DNA of 64,000 nucleotides from Brachyspira intermedia PWS/A (GTDB lineage Bacteria; Spirochaetota; Brachyspiria; Brachyspirales; Brachyspiraceae): NCBI RefSeq assembly GCF_000223215.1, contig NC_017243.1, positions 2,294,001 to 2,358,000 of the forward strand, read 5' to 3'. Shown piece by piece: positions 36,171 to 45,692 of this stretch (position 1 is its first letter; each line of letters starts with the position of its first letter). The notes under the pieces were generated by a model. It saw only the letters and a program-made list of their open reading frames with translations, ran no database searches and was not told where the DNA came from. The position numbers and the translations under genes were made by a program.

Positions 36171-36656
36171 TTATTCTTTTTTTAATAATTCGGCTACTAT
36201 CTCATCAAGTTCTTCAGGCTTTACTCTAGGATCATAGCGTCCAACTATATTTCCTTGCCTATCTATTAAAAACTTACCGAAATTCCATCTTATTTTATCA
36301 ACGCCTTCTTCAGTAGGCTTTTCTGTTCTTAAATAAGTAAATAAAGGATCAGCATTTTTACTATTAACTTTAACTTTGTCAAATAGCTTGAAAGTAATGC
36401 CGTATTTCTCCTTTCTAAACTCAGCAATTTCTTCAATAGGTTCTTTAGCCTGTCCGCCGAATTGATTACAAGGAAAGTCTAATATTTCAAAACCATCCTT
36501 TTTATATTTTTTGTATAAATCCTGCAACGCAGAATATTGTTTTGTGAATCCTCATTTAGTAGCGGTATTAATTATAAGTAATACCTTTCCCTCATACTTT
36601 TTTAATTTCACATCTTTACCTTCAGCATCTTTAACTGTGTAGTCGTATATACTCAT
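36171..36656 (-). CDS. Glutathione peroxidase, probable selenoprotein (in-frame UGA as Sec35)
   Basis: Reading from the ATG at 36656 (GGAGG five bases upstream) gives 161 codons with one in-frame TGA at 36554-36552, codon 35. The surroundings are INTATK-(UGA)-GFTKQY, exactly where the family has its catalytic Sec or Cys (NTATKCGFT). The rest of the catalytic set is present: Gln in [10 protein letters not shown] and Trp-Asn in RWNFGKF. A hairpin fitting a bacterial SECIS follows the UGA. The enzyme would reduce hydroperoxides with thiols. If UGA is taken as stop, only a TTG-started fragment (36527-36171) lacking the active site remains. A nonsense mutation is the alternative, but position and hairpin make selenocysteine much more likely. 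It is followed by a terminator; tpx lies upstream on the same strand with its own terminator. Confidence 0.85.
36519..36554 (-). promoter_or_regulatory. Candidate bacterial SECIS element with the Sec UGA codon
   Basis: On the minus strand TGA (36554-36552) is followed after 16 bases by ATTCTGC, loop GTT, GCAGGAT: a 7-bp stem (one G-T pair) whose loop G is 24 bases past the UGA. Size, distance and GU-bearing apical loop agree with what SelB needs in known bacterial SECIS elements. Confidence 0.7.
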
Positions 36657-36694
36657 ACTATCCTCCGATTATAATAATATTTTACTAAAATAAA

Positions 36695-36723
36695 AAGGCA
36701 TAGTATATTAATTACCATGCCTT
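36695..36723 (-). terminator. Rho-independent terminator of tpx
   Basis: AAGGCAT and ATGCCTT pair around a 15-base AT-rich loop; on the minus strand TTTTTATTTTA follows. Confidence 0.75.
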
Positions 36724-36752
36724 ATATATTTCAATTATAATTTAATTAAAAA

Positions 36753-37250
36753 TTATAAAAGAGCTTTAGCAGCATTTAAAGCAGCTTCATAATCTGGTTC
36801 ATTAGTGATTTCAGGAACGTACTGAACGTATTTAACAACATTGTCTTTGTCAAGTACAAATACAGCACGAGTAAGAAGTTGTAATTCTTTTAATAAAGTA
36901 CCGAATTTTCTTCCAAAATCTTTTTGATTGTAGTCAGAAGCTACGATATGAGAAGCAGCATTAGCAGCAGCACACCATCTAGCTTGAGCAAATGGTAAGT
37001 CAACTGATACTGTTACAACTGTTACTCCTTTAAGAGAAGCAGCTTCTTTATTGAATCTTTTAGTTTGTATATCACATACTGGTGTATCCAAAGATGGTAC
37101 AGAGGAAATGATTTTTACTGTATCACCTGCATCTTTTAAAGACCATGGGCTTAAATCTGTTTTTAATACTGTGAAATCTAAAGCTTTAGCTCCAACTGTT
37201 AATTGAGCACCTTCTAAATTTTGTGTTGCACCTTGAAATGTAACTGTCAT
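36753..37250 (-). CDS. tpx: Thiol peroxidase (Tpx, atypical 2-Cys peroxiredoxin)
   Basis: A 165-residue Tpx that reduces hydrogen and lipid hydroperoxides with thioredoxin. The peroxidatic Cys sits in VPSLDTPVCDIQTKRFN (about residue 59), and the resolving Cys is in ARWCAAANA (about residue 93). The N-terminus MTVTFQG and the region GAKALDFTVLKTDLS are typical. The length is normal. It precedes the glutathione peroxidase gene on the same strand, forming a peroxide-defence pair. Confidence 0.96.
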   Translation of the reverse strand: MTVTFQGATQNLEGAQLTVGAKALDFTVLKTDLSPWSLKDAGDTVKIISSVPSLDTPVCDIQTKRFNKEAASLKGVTVVTVSVDLPFAQARWCAAANAASHIVASDYNQKDFGRKFGTLLKELQLLTRAVFVLDKDNVVKYVQYVPEITNEPDYEAALNAAKALL

Positions 37251-37320
37251 ATTTTTAACTCCTTAAACAATTATTTTTATTAAAAAATGAAAATAATTAT
37301 TAATTTAATTATTTAAAGAA

Positions 37321-37348
37321 AATATATAATTATTAAAAAAAAAGTCAA
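37321..37348 (-). promoter_or_regulatory. Candidate promoter of tpx
   Basis: On the minus strand TTGACT (37343-37348) and TATATT (37321-37326) are 16 bases apart upstream of tpx; the spacer begins with a run of T. Confidence 0.5.
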
Positions 37349-37364
37349 TAAAAAAATATTACAA

Positions 37365-38018
37365 TTATATTCTTTTTCTAGATTCTAGTAATTTTAGTCT
37401 TATTAAAAATTCTTTATTGTATTTTATATCTATATTAACATCTTTTTTTGTGAAAGGATGAACAAAATGAACCTCTTTAGCAATTAAAGCAAAACCCTTC
37501 ATTTTGTAAATATCAGCATTTTTTGAGTATATTTTATCGCCTATTATAGGATGTCCAATATATGAAAGATGCACTCTTATTTGATGAGTTCTTCCTGTCA
37601 AAGGCTTTAACTCAAGCAAAGTATGTTCATTTAATCTTTTTAAAACTTTATAATGAGTTATTGCCGATTCTCCGCCTTCTTTTACTGATAATGGAATTCT
37701 TCTATTAGGATTTTTTTTGTCAATGCCTATTGATATATCTATTGTGCCTTTTTCCTTTTCTACTTTTCCCTGAACTATAGCATGATACACTTTATTAATA
37801 GTTTTATTTTTGAAAGATTCTTCAAAATATTTTTTAGTTTCTTCATCTCTTGCAAGAATAACTATTCCTGAAGTAAATTTATCTATTCTATGAACTAAAT
37901 ATAAATTATCAATATAAGTATATTCTTTTTTTATTGCATTTATTAAATTATTATCAACTTCTATTCCTGCCTCTTTATCAATGGCAATAAAATAATCATC
38001 TTCATAAATAATTTTCAT
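37365..38018 (-). CDS. RluA-family pseudouridine synthase
   Basis: A 217-residue pseudouridine synthase. The catalytic Asp is in LVHRIDKFTSGIVILA (HRID in place of the usual HRLD). The RNA-binding and uracil-pocket parts appear as VYHAIVQGKV and LTGRTHQIRVHLSYIGHPIIGD. It lacks an N-terminal S4 domain, as do the short RluA/RluC-like members. The exact rRNA or tRNA target cannot be told. It lies 20 bases downstream of the DUF115 gene and is probably co-transcribed with it. Confidence 0.93.
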   Translation of the reverse strand: MKIIYEDDYFIAIDKEAGIEVDNNLINAIKKEYTYIDNLYLVHRIDKFTSGIVILARDEETKKYFEESFKNKTINKVYHAIVQGKVEKEKGTIDISIGIDKKNPNRRIPLSVKEGGESAITHYKVLKRLNEHTLLELKPLTGRTHQIRVHLSYIGHPIIGDKIYSKNADIYKMKGFALIAKEVHFVHPFTKKDVNIDIKYNKEFLIRLKLLESRKRI

Positions 38019-38038
38019 TTTATATTCACTTTATAATT

Positions 38039-39766
38039 TTATAATTTTTCTATAATCAAAGATATTCTAGTAAAAAAGTAATTCACATTCCTCAAACTTT
38101 CAGCTATAAGAAATATTAACTTTTCTCTAGTTTCTCTTTCTCCCCTTTCGCACATAAGTATGGTTGTTGAAAGAATAGTTTGAAGTATGCTTGCCTTTTT
38201 TTGATATTCTTTTACGAGATTCATTGTTTCATTATATAATTCATCTATATTATTCAAATTATTATTTATATTATTGTATGTGTTTGATAAAATATTTCTA
38301 AACTCTTCTAATATATTTTTTAATTCTATATATGCTTTTTTTATATCAGTATCACTATCTTTTTTATATATGCCATTAGCAATATTCAATGCCTTCTCTC
38401 TTATATTATCAACATAAAAATTTTCAATACTGCCCTCTTCTATAGAATCTATCTTTACAGCTTCCTTGGTGATTCTCTTTATTTTCATATTTGAATATCT
38501 ATCTCTGAATTCATTAAAATATTCCATCTGACTTTCAAATACAAATTCTGTAGGCGGGTAATTATCTATATTAGTATTATTTTTTATAGCATTAAAATAG
38601 TATGATTCATAAGTTTTTAATTTATTAGTTTTATTCACCATATATTCATAAGAAAGTGCATGTTTCATATGTCTTTCATAAAAAGGATAGCTATTATCAA
38701 ATCCTATTAATAATACTTCATCTAAACCAATATAATTAGCAAAATCTATCATAGTAGTTGCTACGGTACTAGAAGTTGTAAGGCATGATAATTCAGTGAA
38801 TTTTTGAATATATTTTATTATCCCTAAATTTTCAGAAGAAGTAAATCTTATAATATCAGCATTTATATTTCTAGGTATTATTTTATTTGCCGATATATCC
38901 ATAACTAAATATGGGAATGCTCTATTCTCATAAACAAAATCCAAAGAATTAAAAAAACCTCCGTCTACAGTAATTATAAAATCAGGAATTATACCATGTT
39001 TACATAATACACTGTAACTAGTATCTACACATATAATAAAAAAATTTTCTCTTTCTTTTTTTATATATTCTATGCTATGCTTTAATGTAGGACCAGGACA
39101 TATAAGTAATGCCTTGAATCCTTTAAATGCATTTTTGAAATGAATTATATCTGATGATTTCTTTATGTACTCACTATTAAATATTATATTTTTAGTCCAT
39201 ATATTTTCAAAATACATATTAGTAAATATATTGGATATTTCCTTCTCCATTATATTTAATATCTGAGTATAAAATATATTAGCATTATCCTTTTCTTCTT
39301 TGGTAAGCGATGGAAGAAGAACTAAATTAATACCGTTGATACTTTTATAATCAATGATATTATTCACATAATTAATACTATCATCTTTATATATAAAAAA
39401 TATATTATTATTATCAGTGTTATATATATTGTAATATGAATATTTGAAAACTGCCGCATCTTCTATAACAACTATTATTTTTAGAGTTTTTATGATTTCT
39501 TTATTAAAATATTCATCAATATTTTCAAGCAAGTATTTTAAAGTATATCCTAATCCATATCCGTATATTATGAGAAGATTTTTATTTTTATTTATGTTTT
39601 CTAATGCTCTTTTGCATTCATTGTTTATATTATATTTACTATGTAAAGCTCTTCCATTTTTAGAAATTATTATAATATTATCTTTATTTTTCTCTATTTT
39701 GTATGAAGCGTCTAGTTCGCTCTGTTCTTCTTTTAATAAATTATGCAGTTTTACAGATATATTCAT
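38039..39766 (-). CDS. DUF115 (MptE-like / motility accessory factor) family protein
   Basis: A 575-residue protein with the DUF115 domain at about residues 215-400: FKALLICPGPTLKHSIEYIKK, FFIICVDTSYSVLCKHGIIPDFIITVDGG and IGLDEVLLIGFDNSYP. The domain is found in Maf proteins that glycosylate flagellin, often with nonulosonic acids, and in MptE-like enzymes. The N-terminal part includes LLIIYGYGLGYTLKYLL. The C-terminal part is helical and coiled. Work on flagella or surface glycans is inference. It starts next to the divergent cheY-like gene. Confidence 0.85.
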   Translation of the reverse strand: MNISVKLHNLLKEEQSELDASYKIEKNKDNIIIISKNGRALHSKYNINNECKRALENINKNKNLLIIYGYGLGYTLKYLLENIDEYFNKEIIKTLKIIVVIEDAAVFKYSYYNIYNTDNNNIFFIYKDDSINYVNNIIDYKSINGINLVLLPSLTKEEKDNANIFYTQILNIMEKEISNIFTNMYFENIWTKNIIFNSEYIKKSSDIIHFKNAFKGFKALLICPGPTLKHSIEYIKKERENFFIICVDTSYSVLCKHGIIPDFIITVDGGFFNSLDFVYENRAFPYLVMDISANKIIPRNINADIIRFTSSENLGIIKYIQKFTELSCLTTSSTVATTMIDFANYIGLDEVLLIGFDNSYPFYERHMKHALSYEYMVNKTNKLKTYESYYFNAIKNNTNIDNYPPTEFVFESQMEYFNEFRDRYSNMKIKRITKEAVKIDSIEEGSIENFYVDNIREKALNIANGIYKKDSDTDIKKAYIELKNILEEFRNILSNTYNNINNNLNNIDELYNETMNLVKEYQKKASILQTILSTTILMCERGERETREKLIFLIAESLRNVNYFFTRISLIIEKL

Positions 39767-39887
39767 CTAATTATAATAACAAAAAAATATAAAAATCAAA
39801 TATATAGCAAAATATATAATAAAAAATAATTGACAATATTGATAATTATTATAAATTATAGTGGTATAACATTTATGAGGTATTTTT

Positions 39888-40313
39888 ATGTCAACTTCAC
39901 CATTAGGATATAATACTAAAACAGGAAAACCATACAAAGTAATGGTTATAGATGATTCTAGTACTATAAGAATAGCTGAAAGAAAGATATTGTTATCAGA
40001 AAACTTTGAGGTAATATTGGAAGCTGACGGTGCTATGGATGCTTTAACAAAACTTAGAGAAGCAGTAGATAAGCCGGATATAATAATGATGGATTTTGAA
40101 ATGCCGCAGATGAACGGAATTGATTTGTTGAAAAGAATAAGAGCATTAAATATAGACGCCAAAATAATAGTTGTTACTTCTTATGCCAATAAAGGAGTAT
40201 TGATGGAGTTCTTAAAATTAAAAGTAGACGGATATGTTGTAAAGCCGGTTCAGCGTCAAACTGTAATGTATCATTTAGCTAAGGTAATAGGAAGAGAAGA
40301 TTATTTAAAATAG
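39888..40313 (+). CDS. CheY-like single-domain response regulator
   Basis: A 141-residue receiver domain without output domain. The acidic pair is in VMVIDDSSTIR (about residues 21-22). The phosphorylated Asp lies in IIMMDFEMPQMNG (about 67), the conserved Thr/Ser in VVTSYA, and the Lys in YVVKPV (about 122). It begins with an unusual 15-residue leader. TGAGG precedes the ATG. A CheY-type role in motility is likely, but no kinase is adjacent. Confidence 0.92.
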   Translation: MSTSPLGYNTKTGKPYKVMVIDDSSTIRIAERKILLSENFEVILEADGAMDALTKLREAVDKPDIIMMDFEMPQMNGIDLLKRIRALNIDAKIIVVTSYANKGVLMEFLKLKVDGYVVKPVQRQTVMYHLAKVIGREDYLK

Positions 40314-40510
40314 AATTATTCTATTAAATCTATAATTTATTTTTTATATAATCAAGAACTGAAAGCCAATTTTCAGAAATAAAAATATATATCTATAATA
40401 GTATAGTGTGAATTATATATTTTCTTCTTTATTATAGTATAATTTATATATTGATAATTTTACGATAAAATGTTATAATTGTACGAATATTTTTTTAAGG
40501 ATATAGATAT

Positions 40511-43015
40511 ATGGCAGTAAAAAAGAATAAAGAAGATAATTCGGAAGAAAGACAATATTCCACACTGACAAAAGATATCTTGAAAAGAGTAGATCATATT
40601 TCAATAGAAAATGAATTAAGAGAATCTTATCTAACTTATGCTATGAGCGTTATCGTTTCTAGAGCATTACCTGATGTTAGAGACGGTTTAAAACCTGTTC
40701 ATAGAAGAATCCTATATGCAATGTATGATGCTAATCTTACTCATGATAAGCCTTATAAGAAATCGGCGGCTACGGTAGGAGAAGTTTTAGCACGTTATCA
40801 CCCACATGGTGACTCTGCCGTTTATGGTACTATGGTAAGAATGGCACAGGATTTCTCTATGCGTTACTTACTTGTAGACGGACAAGGAAACTTCGGTTCT
40901 ATAGATGATGACCCACCTGCAGCAATGCGTTATACTGAAGCTAGAATGACGCGTTTTGCTGAAGAAATGCTTAATGATATAGAAAAAGAAACTGTAAAAT
41001 TCGTACCAAACTTCGATGATTCCAGAACTGAACCTTCTGTGCTTCCTGCAACAGTACCTCAGCTTTTAGTTAATGGAAGTATGGGTATTGCTATCGGTAT
41101 GGCTACTAATATGCCTCCTCATAACTTGAAAGAAGTTGTAAATGCTATAGTTTATTATATAGATCATCAAGATGCAGAAATCAAGGACTTGATGCGTTAT
41201 ATACAAGGTCCTGACTTCCCTACTGCTGGAATTATATACGGTAAAGAGGGAATAAAAGAGGCTTATACTACAGGAAAAGGCAGAATTAAGTTAAGAGCCA
41301 GACTTGAAGTAGAAGAAACTAAAAGAGACAGAGAAGCTATAATAGTAAAAGAACTTCCTTATGGTGTTGTAAAAACTACTTTGCATGAAAAAATAGCCGA
41401 ATTAGTTAAACAAGGTAAAATTGAAGGTGTAGCAGATATAAGAGATGAATCAAGCAACAGAGCTGGTATTCGTCTTATAATAGAGCTTAAAAAAGGTGTT
41501 GCCACACAGATAGTTCTTAACCAATTATGGAAGCATACTGATTTAGAAACAACTTTTGGTATAATAAACCTTGCTTTGGTTAATGGTGAGCCTAAAGTAT
41601 TAAATTTAAAAGAACTTATCAAATATTTTGTTGATCATAGAGTTGAAGTAATAACTAGAAGAACAGAATATGATTTGAATCAGGCTAAAGCTAAAGCACA
41701 TATATTGGAAGGCTTATTAATAGCACAGGCTAATATTGAGGAAGTTATAAGAATAATAAGAGAAAGCGAAAATACTGACGCTGCTAGAAACACTCTTATG
41801 AATAGATTTAAACTTTCTGAAAAACAGGCTCAGGCTATACTTGATATGCCTCTCAAACGCTTAACTGCTTTAGAAAAATTAAAAATAGAACAAGAATTAC
41901 AGCAATTAAGAGAATTTATAGCTTATTGTGAAGATTTGCTTGCTCACCCTGAAAAAATACTTGCTGTTATTAAAGATGAACTTAAAAAGATAGCTGAAAA
42001 ATATGGCGATGACAGAAGAAGTGAAATAATAGGCAAAACAAATGATACTGAAATAGATGAAGAAGATTTGATACATGATGAAGATGTTGCGGTATCTATC
42101 ACGACTCAGGGATTCATTAAAAGAGTACCTGCTTCAAGCTATCGTACTCAAGGAAGAGGCGGCGTAGGTGTTCAAGGCGGAAAATCTCAAGGAGAGCATT
42201 ATATAGAACATTTATTTGTTGCTTCTACTAAAGACTATTTATTCATATTTACAGATAGAGGTAAAGCTTTCTGGATGAAAGTGCATGAAATTCCTGCTTT
42301 AACTAAGATATCTCAGGGTAAAAGTATTAAATTTATACTTAACTTAGCACCTGAAGAAAAGATTACAAGCTACTTTACAGTATCCGAATTTGACCCTAAA
42401 CAGTCTATTATAATGGTTACTAAAATGGGTACTATAAAGAAAATGGAATTAAAACATCTTGAAAATGCTAAAAAGAGAGGAATACTCGCTTTAACATTAG
42501 AAAATAATGATGAATTAGTTGCTGTTTCACCTGTACAGACTGGAGATGATTTCATTATGACTACTGCTGCAGGACTTGCTTTAAGAATCACTGAAGAGAA
42601 AATCAGAAAAATGGGAAGAGCTGCTGCTGGAGTTAAAGGTATTGCTTTAGATGATGATGATATTTGTGTATCAGGAAACGCTATACATAAAGGTGAATCA
42701 TTAATAGTTATTACAGAAAACGGAATAGGAAAAAGACTTTCTTCAAAACAATTCAATGTTAAAGGAAGAGGCGGAAAAGGACAGATATATATCAAGCCGG
42801 ATAATAAAACAGGAAATGTTGTCAGCGTAAAAACTGTAGGAGATAAAGATGAAATAATGGTTGTTACTACTGATGACATGACAATAAAAATAAAAGCTGA
42901 TTCTATACCTGAACTTGGAAGAAATGCTAAAGGGGTAAAAATCGTTAATATTTCTGATGGTGCTAGAGTTAGTGATTTGGCTGTTGTACCTGCCGATAAT
43001 GAAGAAAAGAAGTAA
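40511..43015 (+). CDS. gyrA: DNA gyrase subunit A
   Basis: An 834-residue GyrA, the breakage-reunion subunit of DNA gyrase. The catalytic Tyr is Tyr141 in [10 protein letters not shown]. The quinolone-pocket segment reads [18 protein letters not shown]; the residue equal to E. coli Ser83 is Ser102, and that equal to Asp87 is Gly106. The C-terminal beta-pinwheel is complete, with [14 protein letters not shown] at the GyrA-box position and a second [13 protein letters not shown] lies before the ATG. A single-gene unit with its own terminator; gyrB is not adjacent. Confidence 0.95.
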   Translation: MAVKKNKEDNSEERQYSTLTKDILKRVDHISIENELRESYLTYAMSVIVSRALPDVRDGLKPVHRRILYAMYDANLTHDKPYKKSAATVGEVLARYHPHGDSAVYGTMVRMAQDFSMRYLLVDGQGNFGSIDDDPPAAMRYTEARMTRFAEEMLNDIEKETVKFVPNFDDSRTEPSVLPATVPQLLVNGSMGIAIGMATNMPPHNLKEVVNAIVYYIDHQDAEIKDLMRYIQGPDFPTAGIIYGKEGIKEAYTTGKGRIKLRARLEVEETKRDREAIIVKELPYGVVKTTLHEKIAELVKQGKIEGVADIRDESSNRAGIRLIIELKKGVATQIVLNQLWKHTDLETTFGIINLALVNGEPKVLNLKELIKYFVDHRVEVITRRTEYDLNQAKAKAHILEGLLIAQANIEEVIRIIRESENTDAARNTLMNRFKLSEKQAQAILDMPLKRLTALEKLKIEQELQQLREFIAYCEDLLAHPEKILAVIKDELKKIAEKYGDDRRSEIIGKTNDTEIDEEDLIHDEDVAVSITTQGFIKRVPASSYRTQGRGGVGVQGGKSQGEHYIEHLFVASTKDYLFIFTDRGKAFWMKVHEIPALTKISQGKSIKFILNLAPEEKITSYFTVSEFDPKQSIIMVTKMGTIKKMELKHLENAKKRGILALTLENNDELVAVSPVQTGDDFIMTTAAGLALRITEEKIRKMGRAAAGVKGIALDDDDICVSGNAIHKGESLIVITENGIGKRLSSKQFNVKGRGGKGQIYIKPDNKTGNVVSVKTVGDKDEIMVVTTDDMTIKIKADSIPELGRNAKGVKIVNISDGARVSDLAVVPADNEEKK

Positions 43016-43040
43016 TAAATAGTTTTTATTACTATATATT

Positions 43041-43080
43041 TTAAGCCTATATATTTTTATATAGGCTTAATTTTTTTTAG
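43041..43080 (+). terminator. Rho-independent terminator of gyrA
   Basis: TTAAGCCTATATA and TATATAGGCTTAA form a strong stem with a short T loop, followed by eight T. Confidence 0.9.
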
Positions 43081-43276
43081 AAATTTGTAATTTTCTAAAT
43101 TTTTGTTATATTAATAATATAAGGAAATATGTATTCAGAAATATTTAAAATGAAAGTTATTTTATTTCTTAAATATTTAATTTTGATTAATTACAATTTT
43201 CTGTTAAAGAAAAAAATTACTTATTAAATATATAAAAATATAGATAATATTAATATGTTATTTTTGGGGTTAAATT

Positions 43277-43627
43277 ATGGATACTATATTAAAGCTGCCT
43301 TATGAAGCCGAGATCTTTATAAAAAGTAAATTTCTTAAAGCACAAATAGTAGAAATCGAAAAAATAGAAAATATCTTCAAAGTAGAACTCGATAATGAAG
43401 TATTTATCACATTTGATGAATATGGCAACTGGATTTCTATCAACAGCCAAAAAAGGCTTCCGGAAGCTGTTATACCTGATGTAGTTCAAAATAAAATAAG
43501 TAAATTAAAAAAATCTGAAACAAAATATCAATACGAAAATTTAGATATTAATGAGATAAGAAGAATCATTAATTCGTATAGGGTGATATTAGATCATTAT
43601 TTAGAAATGCATATATACAGCAATTAA
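43277..43627 (+). CDS. Small hypothetical protein, possibly PepSY-like
   Basis: A 116-residue protein with no signal peptide. The stretch FITFDEYGNWISINSQKRLPEAVIPDVV resembles the PepSY-like pattern of a Gly-Asn-Trp turn followed by LPxxV and a helix, but only one such unit is present. GGGG precedes the ATG at good spacing. Its end is one base from the convergent ABC ATPase gene. No function is proposed. Confidence 0.6.
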   Translation: MDTILKLPYEAEIFIKSKFLKAQIVEIEKIENIFKVELDNEVFITFDEYGNWISINSQKRLPEAVIPDVVQNKISKLKKSETKYQYENLDINEIRRIINSYRVILDHYLEMHIYSN

Positions 43628-43628
43628 A

Positions 43629-44303
43629 TCATTTCAAACAGCGAACTATTTTACCGTTAGACATTTCATAAACATTATTAGCATAAGCTGCTATATTATG
43701 AGCATGTGTAACCATAATTATAGTAGTTCCTTGTTTATTTAATGTTGTAAGTATTTCCATCAAAGTTTTTGTAGTTGCAGGATCAAGATCGCTTGTAGGT
43801 TCATCAGCTATTAAGCATTTACATCCATAAGCTAATGCTCTTAGTATAGCAACCTTTTTCATTTCTCCTCCTGAAAGATTAGAGGCTTTAGAATATGTTT
43901 TATCTTTAAGTGCAAATAATTCTATATTTTCTTTAGTCTGATTTATTTTTTCTTCTGTAATTTTATGTTTAAAAGCTAAAGGCATTAATATATTATCTAT
44001 AACGCTTATAGTAGGTATAATCACAGGATACTGAAATATATAAGAAAAATATTCTCTTCTGAAACTTGCAAGAACATCTTCATTAGCTCCATTCAATTTG
44101 AAGGAGTCATAATATATAGTTCCTCCTGTTGGTTTAAGTATACCGCCTATTATACTAAGCAATGTACTTTTACCGCTTCCTGTATGTCCAACAAAACTTA
44201 TAAAATCACCCTGATTAATATCTAAACTAATATCCTCACAGGCATTGAATTGATTAACTCCCAAAGGGAAAACCTTTGATACATTTATTATTTTTATATT
44301 CAT
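43629..44303 (-). CDS. ABC transporter ATP-binding protein (LolD/MacB-type)
   Basis: A 224-residue ATPase with Walker A GHTGSGKST (about residue 38), Q-loop IFQYPV, signature LSGGEMKKV and Walker B CLIADEPTSDLD, then the His switch VTHAH. The extended N-terminal and PxPxxx layout fits the MacB/LolD/FtsE class that works with FtsX-like permeases rather than substrate-binding proteins. It overlaps the permease gene by four bases (ATGA). Confidence 0.93.
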   Translation of the reverse strand: MNIKIINVSKVFPLGVNQFNACEDISLDINQGDFISFVGHTGSGKSTLLSIIGGILKPTGGTIYYDSFKLNGANEDVLASFRREYFSYIFQYPVIIPTISVIDNILMPLAFKHKITEEKINQTKENIELFALKDKTYSKASNLSGGEMKKVAILRALAYGCKCLIADEPTSDLDPATTKTLMEILTTLNKQGTTIIMVTHAHNIAAYANNVYEMSNGKIVRCLK

Positions 44304-44863
44304 AGTGTTCCCCTCAAATCATCATAAGGATCTTTGTGTAAAAGTATAGAGTTAGAAATAAAAGCTCCTATCATAAAGCCTACTATTAGCACAGCATTAG
44401 CCAATAATACAACATAAGCACCATTTATTACATCAGAGAATTCTATTAAAGTTAATATATATGAACTGTATCTCAAATATAATATAAGCATTTCTATAAT
44501 GCAAATTGCAAACGATACTAAAGGATATAAAAGGCTTATTAATATCGCTAATTTTCTTATAGCTAATTTAGTAGCTCCGAATATACGCAAAGTAGAAAAC
44601 ATTCTGCTGTTTTTTGAAAATATGTATGAACTGGATATTGCAGAATATAGTATTCCTATTATAAATATTCCTATAAATAAAGCGTATATAGAAAATTCTC
44701 TGAAGAAAGGTATATTTTCATTTAATAATATCTCATATTTCCATACCAAACTGAATATAGAAGTTACAGCCATAAGCTGAGATAATGAAATAAATATTAT
44801 TATTGAAAAAACAATACTTCCTTTAATAAGTTTTGAAGCATATCCTATAGTTGAATTATACAC
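44300..44863 (-). CDS. Short FtsX-like ABC permease
   Basis: A 187-residue membrane protein with four hydrophobic helices (about 17-40, 60-82, 106-130, 148-170). The sequence ISSSYIFSKNSRMFSTLRIFGATKLAIRKLAI is the FtsX-type coupling loop after TM2. FtsX-type permeases usually have a large periplasmic domain and about 270-400 residues, so this one is short. It is the partner of the ATPase just downstream. Substrate unknown. Confidence 0.72.
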   Translation of the reverse strand: MYNSTIGYASKLIKGSIVFSIIIFISLSQLMAVTSIFSLVWKYEILLNENIPFFREFSIYALFIGIFIIGILYSAISSSYIFSKNSRMFSTLRIFGATKLAIRKLAILISLLYPLVSFAICIIEMLILYLRYSSYILTLIEFSDVINGAYVVLLANAVLIVGFMIGAFISNSILLHKDPYDDLRGTL

Positions 44864-44993
44864 AATAAAAACCTTTTATTTTTTTTAACCTATTAGCAAT
44901 ATCTTTGTAAAATATAATACAGGTACTTCTAAATTCAATATCGATATTATTTATAATTACTTAAGCAAATTATTTTTACTATATAAAATGTAA

Positions 44994-45518
44994 TTATCTT
45001 AATCTTCCGAATTCTATTGTATTAAATTTATCTACTTCTTCTATTAAAGGTATAGGATATTCAGACATATCTTTACCTTCTCTTAAGGTATTGTATATAG
45101 TTAAATTACTTTTCTTCCAATCTGATAATCTTTTTTTGTATTCTTTTGTATATCCTGCAGTCATTTCTAATTTTCCATTATTCAATATAAAACCTACAAA
45201 CATATCTACTTTATCATTAGGTATAGAATCTCTTACATCATAAGCAACATAACTCAAAGGCATTTTCTCATAATAATAAGCATTAGTTCCGCTTTCTGCA
45301 TACAAAAATATTCCTGTACCTCTTTTCATACCGTTTACTTTATATTCAACATTTCCATTTTCTTTAAATGTATATAAATATCCATTAGGAGCTAGTACAC
45401 TTTTTCCTTTAACTGCCTTTATCCACACACTATTGTATTTACTTTGAGAAACTTTAACATTAGAAGCACAAGATGTTATAGTAAATAACAATATCACTAT
45501 AGTATACAATTTCAACAT
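44994..45518 (-). CDS. Small lipoprotein, family unknown
   Basis: The protein has a signal peptide of about 17 residues ending in a lipobox (FTITSC), then a roughly 155-residue domain with APNGYLYTFKENGNVEYKV and GFILNNGKLEMTAGYTKEYKKRL. It is probably periplasmic, anchored to a membrane. The ATG at 45518 is chosen because AAGGA stands five bases upstream; a TTG at 45533 opens the frame but includes that site. No known family was recognised. Confidence 0.72.
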   Translation of the reverse strand: MLKLYTIVILLFTITSCASNVKVSQSKYNSVWIKAVKGKSVLAPNGYLYTFKENGNVEYKVNGMKRGTGIFLYAESGTNAYYYEKMPLSYVAYDVRDSIPNDKVDMFVGFILNNGKLEMTAGYTKEYKKRLSDWKKSNLTIYNTLREGKDMSEYPIPLIEEVDKFNTIEFGRLR

Positions 45519-45692
45519 AAGAATCCTTAACAAAATATTTTCTATATTCTCGGCATCAAAATTAATTATTATATAAAATTATATTTATAGTGATTTTTCA
45601 TAGTCTTTTCATTATAGACTATTGCTATTTAATAAAATAATATTTATTATATATTAACATTTTTAACACCTTATATAAACGGTAAAAGTAAT

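Noticed and set aside
36171-36527. Glutathione peroxidase as a plain truncated gene or pseudogene starting at TTG 36527
   Set aside because: The upstream frame is intact to an ATG with a strong ribosome-binding site and the only stop is UGA exactly at the catalytic codon, followed by a SECIS-like hairpin.
44499-44780. Plus-strand open frame opposite the ABC permease
   Set aside because: Shadow frame; no ribosome-binding site or recognisable product.
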